From Erythrobacter sp. WG (lineage in GTDB: Bacteria; Pseudomonadota; Alphaproteobacteria; Sphingomonadales; Sphingomonadaceae), in NCBI RefSeq assembly GCF_026586795.1, contig NZ_JAPFGY010000012.1:1-64000 (forward strand): DNA of 64,000 bases, read 5' to 3'. Positions 35,245 to 43,638 of this stretch are shown here, one piece after another. Within the stretch, counting starts at the first letter, position 1. Each line of letters opens with the position of its first letter. The notes below the pieces were generated by a model, which searched no databases, was not told the DNA's origin, and saw only the letters and a program-made list of their open reading frames with translations. The translations under genes were made by a program, and so were the position numbers.

Positions 35245-36006
35245 TCAGTCCAGCAGGATCGCCACCGCGACCGCGATCACCATCAGCGCGAAGAGCGTCC
35301 GCGCGAGGCCCGTGCGGGCGGCGAGGCGGCGCGACAGCGGCAGGGCGGCGAGCGTGCCCGCCGCCCCGCCCGCGACCAGCGCGCCGAACAGCGGCCAGGC
35401 GAACTGCCCGGCGGCAAGGTAGCTCGCGCTGGTCGCCCCGCCGAACAGCGCGACCGAGACCAGCGAGGAGGCGCCCGCGTTGGCGAGGGTCATGCCGGTC
35501 GACGCCATCAGGCCGGGGACGATCAGGAAGCCCCCGCCGATCCCGAAGAACCCCGCGGCGAGCCCCGCGCCAAGGCCCACCGGCACAAGCTTCAGCACCA
35601 TCGACGGAGCGAGCCGCACCGCCGGATCGCCCTCGCCCTTGCGCGGGATCAGCATCGAGACGGCAATGGCGATCATCGCCACCGCGAACCACGCCAGCAG
35701 CGCCGCGCCGTCGACCTGCCGCGCCAGCGCCGCCCCGGCGAGCGACCCGGCGAGGCCCGAGACACCGAAGGCGATCGCGCAGGGCCACTTGACCTGCCCC
35801 GCGCGCGCCTGTCCGGCGAGGCCGCCCAGAGCATTGACCGCGACCGCCGCCGCCGAGGTGCCGATCGCTACGTGGGTGTCGGCGACGCCCACGACATAGA
35901 TCAGCCACGGCGTCGCCAGCACCGATCCGCCGCCGCCGAACAGGGTCAGCAGCAGCCCGACCAGCGCACCGCCGAGCGCGGCGAGGAGGAGGGCCTCGGC
36001 ACCCAT
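35245..36006 (-). CDS. TauE/SafE (TSUP) family sulfur-compound exporter
   Basis: 253 aa, about eight transmembrane helices in two related halves, each with the family motif: LFGGGGSVLATPWLIYV and GFFGIGGGFLIVPGLMA. TSUP proteins move sulfite, sulfoacetate or related anions. It is the last gene of the ArsR-rhodanese-TSUP unit divergent from a persulfide dioxygenase, so sulfite or thiosulfate export in sulfide detoxification is the likely role. Confidence 0.9.
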   Translation of the reverse strand: MGAEALLLAALGGALVGLLLTLFGGGGSVLATPWLIYVVGVADTHVAIGTSAAAVAVNALGGLAGQARAGQVKWPCAIAFGVSGLAGSLAGAALARQVDGAALLAWFAVAMIAIAVSMLIPRKGEGDPAVRLAPSMVLKLVPVGLGAGLAAGFFGIGGGFLIVPGLMASTGMTLANAGASSLVSVALFGGATSASYLAAGQFAWPLFGALVAGGAAGTLAALPLSRRLAARTGLARTLFALMVIAVAVAILLD

Positions 36007-36007
36007 G

Positions 36008-36538
36008 TCAGGCGGGACGCGGGCGGTTCCAGGGGGCGAGCATGAGGAGGCGCGCCATGCCGCAGAAGCCGGTCGCCCCCGCGAAGGTCAGCCCTGCGCC
36101 GACGAAGGCGGAGAGCGCGAAGAAGCCGGGCGCGACGAGGAAGCCGAGCACGACGCCGATCAGCACCAGCGATCCGGCCGCGATCTGCACCTGGCGCATG
36201 ATCTCGAGCGGGGCCTTGGCGTCGACCGAGAGCGGCAGGCCCGCCCCGCGCCAGGCGTCGAGCCCGCCCTCGAGCACGTAGGCGGGGCCCTCCACCCGCG
36301 CCGCGAGCCGGTCGCACGCCCCGGCGGTGCGCATCCCGGAGCGGCAGGTGAAGATCACCTCCCCGGTGCCTGAGGGCAGCGGGGCATGGTCCCACCGCGA
36401 AAGCGGGATCGAGTGCGCGCCGGGCACGTGGCTGCGGGCGAACTCGTCCGCCTCGCGGATGTCGACCAGCACGGCATGGCCGCCGGCGAGCCGCGCGCGG
36501 ACCTCGGCAGGGGGCAGGGGAAGCAGGGTGGCGGTCAT
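36008..36538 (-). CDS. Rhodanese with YgaP-like membrane domain
   Basis: 176 aa. An N-terminal rhodanese domain has the active-site loop TCRSGMRT (Cys about residue 65). The C-terminal DUF2892-type part contains two membrane helices (AAGSLVLIGVVLGFLVAP, FGALSAFVGAGL region), as in YgaP. It transfers sulfane sulfur at the membrane. The stop is 1 bp before the TSUP start, and the start 3 bp after the ArsR gene, so all three are co-translated. Confidence 0.92.
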   Translation of the reverse strand: MTATLLPLPPAEVRARLAGGHAVLVDIREADEFARSHVPGAHSIPLSRWDHAPLPSGTGEVIFTCRSGMRTAGACDRLAARVEGPAYVLEGGLDAWRGAGLPLSVDAKAPLEIMRQVQIAAGSLVLIGVVLGFLVAPGFFALSAFVGAGLTFAGATGFCGMARLLMLAPWNRPRPA

Positions 36539-36541
36539 GGC

Positions 36542-36868
36542 TCAGGTCCTCATTTCAGGGGGGCAGAACAGTTCGGCGAGGGTTTGGATGATCCGCGCCG
36601 CGGCCGGATCGGCGAGGCGGTAGTGGATCGTCTGCCCCTCGCGCCGGGTGGCGACCACGCCCTCCTCGCGCAGCAGGGCGAGGTGCTGCGAGAGCGCGGA
36701 CTGCGACAGGCCGACTCGCGGCTGGATCTGACCGACCGACAGTTCCCCATCGGCGAGCTGGCACAGGATCATCAGGCGCTTCTCGTTGCCGAGCAGACGC
36801 AGCAGGCCCGCGGCGCGGGAGGCGGATTCCTCGAACAGGGCGAGATCGAAGCGGGCGAAATCGAACAT
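36542..36868 (-). CDS. bigR: ArsR-family persulfide sensor (BigR/SqrR-like)
   Basis: 108 aa winged helix. The DNA-reading helix is VGLSQSALSQHLALLREEGV. Two Cys sit in the positions used by BigR and SqrR: one in MILCQLADGE and one near the C-terminus in ELFCPPEM. In those proteins the Cys pair forms a tetrasulfide in response to reactive sulfur, releasing the promoter. The gene is first in the unit with rhodanese and TSUP and divergent from a persulfide dioxygenase, the usual BigR regulon. The ATG at 36868 fits the family start. Confidence 0.88.
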   Translation of the reverse strand: MFDFARFDLALFEESASRAAGLLRLLGNEKRLMILCQLADGELSVGQIQPRVGLSQSALSQHLALLREEGVVATRREGQTIHYRLADPAAARIIQTLAELFCPPEMRT

Positions 36869-36875
36869 GGGGCGC

Positions 36876-36916
36876 AATATATCACTTGATTCTAATTTAG
36901 CAAGTGCTAATATTAC
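36876..36916. promoter_or_regulatory. BigR-type operator and overlapping promoter
   Basis: The 67 bp divergent gap is AT-rich. CACTTG (36883-36888) and CAAGTG (36901-36906) form an inverted repeat flanked by ATATAT- and CTAATATT-like sequences. For the dioxygenase gene, TTGATT (36886) and TAATAT (36908) with a 16 bp spacer make a good sigma-70 promoter that overlaps the palindrome, so a bound repressor would block it. Confidence 0.7.
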
Positions 36917-36935
36917 AGTCATCAGGAGACACGCC

Positions 36936-37799
36936 ATGACCCAGCCTCACGTTCAGGCCTTTTTCGACCCCGCCACCCACACCCTCACCTATCTCATCCA
37001 CGATCCGGCGACCCGCGAGGCGGCGATCGTCGACCCGGTGCTCGATTTCACCGCCAACGACGCGCGGATCGGCACCGGCTCGGCCGACGCGGTGCTCGCT
37101 GCGGCAGACGCGCAGGGCCTGACCGTCAGATGGCTGCTTGAGACCCACGCCCACGCCGACCACCTCTCGGCGGCGCATTACCTACGCGAGAAGACCGGCG
37201 CGGCGGTGGTGATCGGCGCGGCGATCACCCGCGTGCAGGCGATCTTCGCGCCCCTGTTCGAAGCCGAGGACGTGCGCCCCGACGGCAGCCAGTTCGACCG
37301 GCTGGTGAGTGAGGGCGAGCGCCTTCCATTGGGCGAGCTCGCCATCGAGGTGCTGCACACCCCCGGCCACACCCCGGCCTGCGTCACCTACCTGATCGGC
37401 GATGCGGCCTTCGTCGGCGACACGCTGTTCATGCCGGACTACGGCACGGCGCGGACTGACTTTCCGGGCGGCAGCGCGGCCGATCTTTACCGCTCGGTGC
37501 GGCGCATCCTCGCCCTGCCGGAGGAGACGCGCATCTTCGTCGGCCATGACTATCTGCCGGCAGGGCGCAGCCAATACCGCTGGGAGACCACCGTCGCCGA
37601 AGAGCGCGCGGCCAACATCCATGTCCATGACGGGGTGAGCGAGGCCGAATTCGTCGCGATGCGCGAGGCCCGCGACAGGGCGCTCGCCGCGCCGCAGCTG
37701 ATCCTGCCCTCGCTGCAGGTCAACATCCGCGCCGGCGCCCTGCCTCCGCCGAGCCCGGGCGGCCGAACCTTCCTGAAACTGCCGGTCGGCGCGCTCTAG
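36936..37799 (+). CDS. Persulfide dioxygenase-like metallo-beta-lactamase protein (ETHE1/Blh type)
   Basis: 287 aa. MBL motifs: ETHAHADHLSAAHYL, LHTPGHTPACVTYLIGD, FVGDTLFMPDYGTARTDFPG and, at the end, VGHDYLP. The N-terminus QAFFDPATHTLTYLIHDP and the C-terminal LILPSLQVNIRAG are typical of Blh. ETHE1/Blh enzymes oxidise glutathione persulfide to sulfite. The ATG follows CAGGAGACACGCC. Controlled from the shared gap with the ArsR gene. Confidence 0.93.
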   Translation: MTQPHVQAFFDPATHTLTYLIHDPATREAAIVDPVLDFTANDARIGTGSADAVLAAADAQGLTVRWLLETHAHADHLSAAHYLREKTGAAVVIGAAITRVQAIFAPLFEAEDVRPDGSQFDRLVSEGERLPLGELAIEVLHTPGHTPACVTYLIGDAAFVGDTLFMPDYGTARTDFPGGSAADLYRSVRRILALPEETRIFVGHDYLPAGRSQYRWETTVAEERAANIHVHDGVSEAEFVAMREARDRALAAPQLILPSLQVNIRAGALPPPSPGGRTFLKLPVGAL

Positions 37800-37811
37800 G
37801 CGCGGGCGCGG

Positions 37812-39092
37812 CTATTCGATCACCCGCCCGCGCACCATCACGAAGCCGACCTTCTCGAGCACCCGAATGTCCGCGAGCGGGTTGCCGTCGACCGCGATGA
37901 TGTCGGCCGAATAGCCCGGCGCGAGGCGGCCGATCCGGTCGTCCATGCCGAGCACCTTGGCAGCGACCGTGGTGGCGCTGGCGAGCACCTCCCGGTCGCT
38001 CATGCCTTGCTTCTTCATCAGGGCCAGTTCCTCGGCATTGCGGCCATGCTGGTAGACGCCGGCATCGGTGCCGAAGGCGACGGTGACGCCATATTGGCGT
38101 GCGCGGCTGACGAGCGAGGCCATCAGGGGCTGCACCGCGCGGATCTTGTCCTCGACAACGGGGGTGTAGACGCCCTTGCCCAGCCCCTCGGACACGCCCT
38201 CCAGCGCCATCAGCGTCGGCACCAGCACGGTGCCGTTGGCCTTCATCGCGCGTGCCGCCGCTTCATCGAGATAGGTGCCGTGCTCGATCGAGTCGATCCC
38301 CGCCTCGGCCGCCTGCTGGATGCCGCGTGCGCCGTGGGCGTGGGCCATGACCTTCAATCCCAGCGAGTGCGCGGTGTCGGCGATCGACTTCATTTCGGCG
38401 GGCGTGAAGTGCGCCTCGAGGCCGCGCCCCTGCTGGCTCAGCACGCCGCCGGTGGCGGTGATCTTGATCACGTCCGCCCCGTTCTGGCTGGCAAGCCGCA
38501 CCTTGGCCGCGCATTCGATCACACCAGTGCAGGTGAACCCGCTGTCGAGCAACTCGTTGACCTCGGAGCGAAAGCCGTTGACGTCCCCGTGCCCGCCGAT
38601 GATCGCGAGCGGCGGCCCTGCGGCGACGATGCGCGGCCCCGGCACCAGCCCCTCGGCCGTGCCGCGCCGCAGCGAGAAGGCGGTGTCCTTGCCGCTCCCG
38701 GCCTCGCGCACCGTGGTGAAGCCGGCAAGCGCGGTGAGACGCGCGTTCTTGGCCCCCACGACCACGCCCCACTCGTCGGGCTCGGTCGCCTCCTTCCAGA
38801 AATCCCCGCCCGGATCGCCGGTGAGGTGGGTGTGGAGGTCGATGAGTCCGGGCAGCACGGTCTTGCCCTTGAGGTCGATCTCGCGGTCTGCCGTCACCGC
38901 GCCATGTCCGGGCGTGATCGACACGATCCGGCCGTCGGTGACGAGGATCGTCGCCGGACCCGACGGGTTGGCGGCGGCATCGGTGATGACGCTCCCGGCG
39001 CGGATCGCGACGCTCTCCGCGGCGAGCGGCCCGCCAAGGATGGTGCTCGCCAGCGCGGCGCCTGCGCACAGCAGGTTGCGGATCGTGGTCAT
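37812..39092 (-). CDS. Exported amidohydrolase (imidazolonepropionase/Xaa-Pro dipeptidase-like)
   Basis: 426 aa. A signal peptide (NLLCAGAALASTILGGPLAA) is followed by the amidohydrolase fold: PGLIDLHTHLTGDPG with the HxH metal site, the Lys in VIKITATGGV, histidines in KVMAHAHGARG and SIEHGTYL, and the Asp in VAFGTDAGVY. It probably hydrolyses a peptide or cyclic amide in the periplasm. The start at 39092 gives the signal peptide. Confidence 0.9.
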   Translation of the reverse strand: MTTIRNLLCAGAALASTILGGPLAAESVAIRAGSVITDAAANPSGPATILVTDGRIVSITPGHGAVTADREIDLKGKTVLPGLIDLHTHLTGDPGGDFWKEATEPDEWGVVVGAKNARLTALAGFTTVREAGSGKDTAFSLRRGTAEGLVPGPRIVAAGPPLAIIGGHGDVNGFRSEVNELLDSGFTCTGVIECAAKVRLASQNGADVIKITATGGVLSQQGRGLEAHFTPAEMKSIADTAHSLGLKVMAHAHGARGIQQAAEAGIDSIEHGTYLDEAAARAMKANGTVLVPTLMALEGVSEGLGKGVYTPVVEDKIRAVQPLMASLVSRARQYGVTVAFGTDAGVYQHGRNAEELALMKKQGMSDREVLASATTVAAKVLGMDDRIGRLAPGYSADIIAVDGNPLADIRVLEKVGFVMVRGRVIE

Positions 39093-39155
39093 CGGCTGTC
39101 TCTCCCCTCGTCTCTCCGCGCCGGTGATGGCGCGCGCGGGGGCGCAAGGCAAGCG

Positions 39156-40145
39156 TCAGAAGGTGTAGGCGATCCCGAGCCCGAGGATGAACTGGTTCGG
39201 ATCGCCGCGCAGCGCCGTGTAGGGCGTGTCCGCCGCGTCGCCGAACAGCCGCGAATAGCCGCCCACGCCGGTCAGGCTCCAGCCGCCGTTGAGGGCGTTG
39301 CGATCGAGGTCGTAGCCGAGGATCGCGAAGGTGCCGATCCGGTTGAGCCCGCCGCCGGCGCGGAAGCGCGGCAGGCCGCTCGCCAGCGCCTGGGCGGGGG
39401 AGACGGTGAAATAGTAGTCGGCGAAGCTGTCGTCGACGAACTCGGCGCTGACCTGCGCCTGGAGGGTGAAGGCCCGGCCCAGCGGCGCGCGGTAGCTGAC
39501 CTGCGGCTCGATCACCATGCCCTCGTGCGCGCCGAGCACGTCCCAGCGCGCCTGCACGCCCACGCTGAACTGGTCGACCGGCTTGAACACCCCGCGCCAG
39601 GCGAGGCCGACGTGTCCCCCCACCTCGAGCGCCGCGTCGAGCTTGCCTGCGCGCGCCACCACGTCGTCCTTGATCTGGACATTGCGGTCGTTGCGCAGCC
39701 GGAACGCCGGGCCGACAGCGATGCGCGCGCCCTTCTGCGGCGCGAAGCCCGGCTTGCCGGGGTTGAGATCGATGAGGAAGCCCGGGCCGTTGGGGCTGAT
39801 CCCGACCCCGCCGACCCGGCCGACGATCAGCGGCAGCGGGAAGGCGATGTAGTCGTTGGAGCCCGCGTAGCTCGGCACCATCCCGAGACCGAGGCCGATG
39901 GTCGCCCAATTGTCGTCGAACACCGGCTTGGCGAGGGCAAAGGCAGGCGGCGCAGAGGGCGGGGCGGAGGGCTGGGCCTGCGCCGCAGCCTCAGCGGCCA
40001 CGGTGACCGGCGATCCCTCGCTCTCGGCGGCGGCGGCGCCGGTGCCCGTGGCGGTGGTTTCGGCAGGAGCCTCGGAAGCAAAAGCGGGCGCGGTGCTCAG
40101 CGCGGCGGCAAGGCCCAAAGCGCGCGCGAGGGAGGAGAACGTCAT
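39156..40145 (-). CDS. MipA/OmpV-family outer-membrane protein
   Basis: 329 aa. After the signal peptide (ARALGLAAALSTAPAFA) comes an Ala/Pro/Glu-rich linker, then a beta-barrel: WATIGLGLGMVPSYAGSNDY, FPLPLIVGRVGGVGISPNG and a typical last strand ending in Phe (LGLGIAYTF). MipA/OmpV proteins form outer-membrane barrels; some scaffold peptidoglycan enzymes. ATG at 40145. Confidence 0.9.
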   Translation of the reverse strand: MTFSSLARALGLAAALSTAPAFASEAPAETTATGTGAAAAESEGSPVTVAAEAAAQAQPSAPPSAPPAFALAKPVFDDNWATIGLGLGMVPSYAGSNDYIAFPLPLIVGRVGGVGISPNGPGFLIDLNPGKPGFAPQKGARIAVGPAFRLRNDRNVQIKDDVVARAGKLDAALEVGGHVGLAWRGVFKPVDQFSVGVQARWDVLGAHEGMVIEPQVSYRAPLGRAFTLQAQVSAEFVDDSFADYYFTVSPAQALASGLPRFRAGGGLNRIGTFAILGYDLDRNALNGGWSLTGVGGYSRLFGDAADTPYTALRGDPNQFILGLGIAYTF

Positions 40146-40347
40146 GATGCGATCCTTGTTTGCAACAGGCCGCACTCCCTGCAAATTCCTGCATAAATGC
40201 AGAAGTTTACGAGGGTAGCGCGGGGTTTGGAGCGTCAAACAGCGGGGTGCGCTTAGGTTCCCGCACGTGATGTTGCAAGACGCCCATCACCCCATAGCGG
40301 TGCAGCGCGATTGCCGATCGCGCGCGCCTCGCCTAGGACTTCGGGCG

Positions 40348-41595
40348 ATGGTCGATTCACCGCCAACCCCCGGCGCGCGCGATGCGGACCCGCAGGACGT
40401 CGTGATCGTCGGCGGGGGCCTCGCGGGCGGGCTGATCGCGCTGGCGCTCCACCGCCAGGTGCCGGGCTCCCGCTTCGTGCTGATCGAGGCGGGGCGCACG
40501 CTCGGCGGCCACCACCGCTGGAGCTGGTTCGAGACCGACATCCGTCCGGGCGCACGCGCGCTGATGGCGGGCTTTACCCTCAATGGCTGGGACGAGGGCT
40601 ACGACATCGCCTTCCCCGGCCTCGCCCGCACCTTGCCCACCGCCTACCGCTCGCTCGCCAGCGCCGAGTTCCACCGCGCGCTCATGGACGAGCTCCCGGC
40701 CGAGCGGGTGATGCTGGAGACGAAGGCCGAGGCGCTCGATGCCGGCGGCGTGACGCTCGCGGACGGCACGCGGATCGCGGCGCGGCGGGTGATCGACTGC
40801 CGCCCCTTCAAGCCGTCCGAGGCGCTCGCCGGGGGGTGGCAGGTGTTCCTCGGCCAGCATTTCCGCTGCGACAAGCCCCACGGCCTCACCCGCCCGGTCA
40901 TCATGGACGCCGAGGTCGACCAGGTCGCCCCCCACGGCAACGGCGAAGCCTACCGTTTCGTCTATGTCCTGCCCCTTTCGCAAGACGAGGTCTTCGTCGA
41001 GGACACCTACTATGCCGACCAGCCGAAGATGGACGCGGGCGTGCTCAAGGGCCGGGTCGCCGCCTATGCCAAGGCGCATGGGTGGACGGGCGAGGTGATC
41101 GACCAGGAGGCGGGCATCCTCCCCGTGATCTCGGGCGGGGACTTCGATGCCGCGCTCGCCGAGGTCAGCATCCCCGGCGTCGCGCTGGCGGGGGCGCGCG
41201 GGGGCTTCTCGCATCCGCTGACCAGCTACACCCTGCCCTTCGCGGTCGAGAACGCGCTCGCCATCGCCCGGCTGCTGGCGCGGCGCCCCGACGTGACGGG
41301 GCAGGAGCTCGCCGCTTTCTGCCGCCGCCGGGCCAAGCGCCACTGGCGCAGCACCGCCTATTACCGGATGCTCAGCCGGATGCTGTTCGAGGCGGCGGAG
41401 CCCGGCAAGCGCGTGGTGGTGTTCGAGCATTTCTACGCCCTGCGCGGCGCGCTGGTCGAACGCTTCTACGCAGGCCGATCGACCTGGCCCGATCGGCTGC
41501 GCATCCTCACGGGCAAGCCGCCCGTAGCTATCCCGCGCGCCATCCGCGCGCTGTTTTCTTCAGGCAAGCCATTGAACACGGAGACCCCGGCATGA
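40348..41595 (+). CDS. crtY: Lycopene beta-cyclase
   Basis: 415 aa. Rossmann motif VVIVGGGLAGGLIAL at the N-terminus. Family motifs include RVIDCRPFKP, the YVLPLSQDEVFVEDTYY region and the C-terminal GFSHPLTSYTLPFAVENA. It turns lycopene into beta-carotene. The ATG at 40348 is chosen; longer frames lack similarity. Its stop overlaps the crtI start (ATGA). No crtZ, crtW or crtE is in the window. Confidence 0.95.
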   Translation: MVDSPPTPGARDADPQDVVIVGGGLAGGLIALALHRQVPGSRFVLIEAGRTLGGHHRWSWFETDIRPGARALMAGFTLNGWDEGYDIAFPGLARTLPTAYRSLASAEFHRALMDELPAERVMLETKAEALDAGGVTLADGTRIAARRVIDCRPFKPSEALAGGWQVFLGQHFRCDKPHGLTRPVIMDAEVDQVAPHGNGEAYRFVYVLPLSQDEVFVEDTYYADQPKMDAGVLKGRVAAYAKAHGWTGEVIDQEAGILPVISGGDFDAALAEVSIPGVALAGARGGFSHPLTSYTLPFAVENALAIARLLARRPDVTGQELAAFCRRRAKRHWRSTAYYRMLSRMLFEAAEPGKRVVVFEHFYALRGALVERFYAGRSTWPDRLRILTGKPPVAIPRAIRALFSSGKPLNTETPA

Positions 41596-43154
41596 ACGCC
41601 GATGCGAAGCTCAACCTTTCAGGGGCGAAGGGCGTGAACCCTGCCCTCGCCGCACGCTACGACGGCCGCACCGCCTGCGTCATCGGCTCGGGCTTCGGCG
41701 GGCTCGCGCTCGCGATCCGGCTGCAATCGGCGGGCATCGCGACGACGGTCATCGAGAGCCGCGACAAGCCGGGCGGGCGCGCCTATTTCTGGGAGCGCGA
41801 CGGTTTCACCTTCGATGCCGGCCCCACGGTCATCACCGATCCCGCCTGCCTTCAGGAGCTGTGGCAGTTGACCGGCCACGACATCGCCGAGGATGTCGAG
41901 CTGATGAAGGTCATGCCATTCTACCGCCTCAACTGGCCCGACGGCACCAATTTCGACTATTCGAACGACGAGGCGCAATTGAACGCCGAGATCGCCAAGC
42001 TGAACCCGGCGGACGTCGCGGGCTATGCGCGCTTCCTCGAATATTCGGAGCGCGTCTACAAGGAAGGCTACCTGAAGCTCGGCACCAAGCCCTTCCTCGA
42101 CTTCAAATCGATGCTCAAGGCCGCGCCCGCGCTGATCAAGGAGCAGGCGTGGCGGAGCGTGTACGGCATGGTCGCAAGCTATGTCGAGAACGAGAAGCTG
42201 CGCGAGGCTTTGAGCTTCCACACGCTGCTGGTCGGCGGCAACCCGATGAACACCTCCTCGATCTACGCCCTGATCCACAAGCTGGAGAAGGACGGCGGCG
42301 TGTGGTGGGCGCGCGGCGGCACCAACCGGCTGGTCGCGGGGATGGTGCGCCACTTCGAGCGGCTGGGCGGCACGATCCGCATCGGCGATCCGGTGGTGCA
42401 GGTCCACACATTGGGCACCCGCGCGACCGAGGTCGAGACGAAGAGCGGCTTCCGCCAGCGCTTCGACGCGGTCGCCTCGAACGCGGACATCATGCATTCC
42501 TACAAGGACCTGCTGTCGGGTTCCGAGCGCGGGCGCAGCATGGCGAAGTCGCTGAACCGCAAGAGCTTCTCGCCAAGCCTCTTCGTGGTGCATTTCGGGC
42601 TGGAGGGCACTTGGCCCGGCATCCCGCACCACATGATCCTGTTCGCCAAGCGTTACAAGGGCCTGCTCGACGACATCTACAAGAACGGCGTGGTGCCGGA
42701 GGATTTCGCGATCTACCTCCACCACCCGACCGTCAGCGATCCCAGCATGGCGCCGGCGGGCAAGAGCACCTTCTACGCGCTCGTCCCCGTCAGCCACATG
42801 GGCAAGATGCCGCTCGACTGGGACGAGGTCGGCCCGCGCCTCGAAAAGATGATCCTCGACGAATTGGGCCGCCGCCTGATCCCCGACATCCACAGCCGCA
42901 TCGTCACCAAGTTCAGCTATGCTCCCAAGGACTTCAAGGCCGATCTGAACGCCCACATGGGCAGCGCCTTCAGCTTGGAGCCCGTGCTGTGGCAGAGCGC
43001 CTGGCTGCGCGGCCACAACCGCGACGACGTGATCGACAACTACTACCTCGTCGGCGCCGGCACCCACCCGGGCGCGGGCATCCCGGGCGTGGTGGGGAGC
43101 GCGAAGGCGACGGCCGGCCTGATGCTGGAGGACCTGGCGAAGGTGGGCGCATGA
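41592..43154 (+). CDS. crtI: Phytoene desaturase
   Basis: 520 aa. FAD motif VIGSGFGGLALAIRLQSAG, then DKPGGRAYFWERDGFTFDAG, and the C-terminal carotenoid-desaturase signature in YLVGAGTHPGAGIPGVVGSA. Converts phytoene stepwise to lycopene. Overlaps crtY by 4 bp. Its stop is followed within 4 bp by an inverted palindromic arm. Confidence 0.96.
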   Translation: MNADAKLNLSGAKGVNPALAARYDGRTACVIGSGFGGLALAIRLQSAGIATTVIESRDKPGGRAYFWERDGFTFDAGPTVITDPACLQELWQLTGHDIAEDVELMKVMPFYRLNWPDGTNFDYSNDEAQLNAEIAKLNPADVAGYARFLEYSERVYKEGYLKLGTKPFLDFKSMLKAAPALIKEQAWRSVYGMVASYVENEKLREALSFHTLLVGGNPMNTSSIYALIHKLEKDGGVWWARGGTNRLVAGMVRHFERLGGTIRIGDPVVQVHTLGTRATEVETKSGFRQRFDAVASNADIMHSYKDLLSGSERGRSMAKSLNRKSFSPSLFVVHFGLEGTWPGIPHHMILFAKRYKGLLDDIYKNGVVPEDFAIYLHHPTVSDPSMAPAGKSTFYALVPVSHMGKMPLDWDEVGPRLEKMILDELGRRLIPDIHSRIVTKFSYAPKDFKADLNAHMGSAFSLEPVLWQSAWLRGHNRDDVIDNYYLVGAGTHPGAGIPGVVGSAKATAGLMLEDLAKVGA

Positions 43155-43158
43155 GGGG

Positions 43159-43208
43159 CCTCCCCGGAACGGGGAGGGGGACCATGCGCAGCATGGTGGA
43201 GGGGCACC
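43159..43208. repeat. Family 1 palindromic arm, left boundary of the DUF559 cassette
   Basis: 50 bp, the reverse complement of the arm at 43578-43627 with two mismatches. Contains CCTCCCCGG-A-ACGGGGAGG and ACCATGC-GCA-GCATGGT hairpins. It starts 4 bp after the crtI stop and ends 4 bp before the GTG of the DUF559 gene. Confidence 0.93.
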
Positions 43209-43212
43209 CCGC

Positions 43213-43638
43213 GTGATTTCCGGCCCGCGCGACACGGTGAAGCGTGCGCGCAAGCTACGCAGCGAGATGTCGCTGCCCGAAACGATCCTCTGGCGGGAAT
43301 TGCGCAAGCGGCCCGGGGGCCACAAGTTCAGGCGGCAGCACCCGGCAGGCCTGTTCGTGCTCGATTTCTACTGTGCCAAGGCGCGGCTCGATATCGAGGT
43401 GGATGGCTGGGTGCACGACAATCCGGCGCGCGCACAACAGGATCGAGACCGGTCCCATTTTTTGCGCTCTCAGGGGATTGCGACAACGCGTATCCCGGCA
43501 CAAAGGGTGCTCGAAAACGTGGAAGCTGTCGTTAGGCGGATTGTCGTGATTTGTGACGAACGAATTGAGAAACTGGTGGTGCCCCTCCACCATGCTTCGC
43601 ATGGTCCCCCTCCCCGTGCCGGGGAGGATCGGTCGTGA
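43213..43638 (+). CDS. DUF559 endonuclease-like protein enclosed by inverted repeats
   Basis: 141 aa. Conserved DUF559 (Vsr-related PD-(D/E)XK) pattern: SLPETILWRELRKRPGGHKF, then VLDFYCAKARLDIEVDGWVH with Asp51, Glu62, Asp64 and His68 as candidate catalytic residues. The start is a GTG at the edge of the left repeat. The last 20 residues (from VVPLHHASHG) are coded by the right repeat and resemble no family sequence. Its TGA overlaps the GTG of the LOG gene. The cassette interrupts the crtYI-crtB cluster; nuclease activity is inferred from the fold, not shown. Confidence 0.88.
   Translation: MISGPRDTVKRARKLRSEMSLPETILWRELRKRPGGHKFRRQHPAGLFVLDFYCAKARLDIEVDGWVHDNPARAQQDRDRSHFLRSQGIATTRIPAQRVLENVEAVVRRIVVICDERIEKLVVPLHHASHGPPPRAGEDRS
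43578..43630. repeat. Family 1 palindromic arm, right boundary of the DUF559 cassette
   Basis: Inverted relative to 43159-43208 (48 of 50 positions match) and one mismatch from the hisA-side arm at 3592-3640. It codes for the C-terminus of the DUF559 protein and ends 4 bp before the GTG start of the LOG gene. Confidence 0.93.

Noticed and set aside
40311..43154. Fusion-like frame reaching from crtY into crtI
   Set aside because: The first part is an out-of-frame reading of crtY; only the crtI half has real similarity, starting at 41592.
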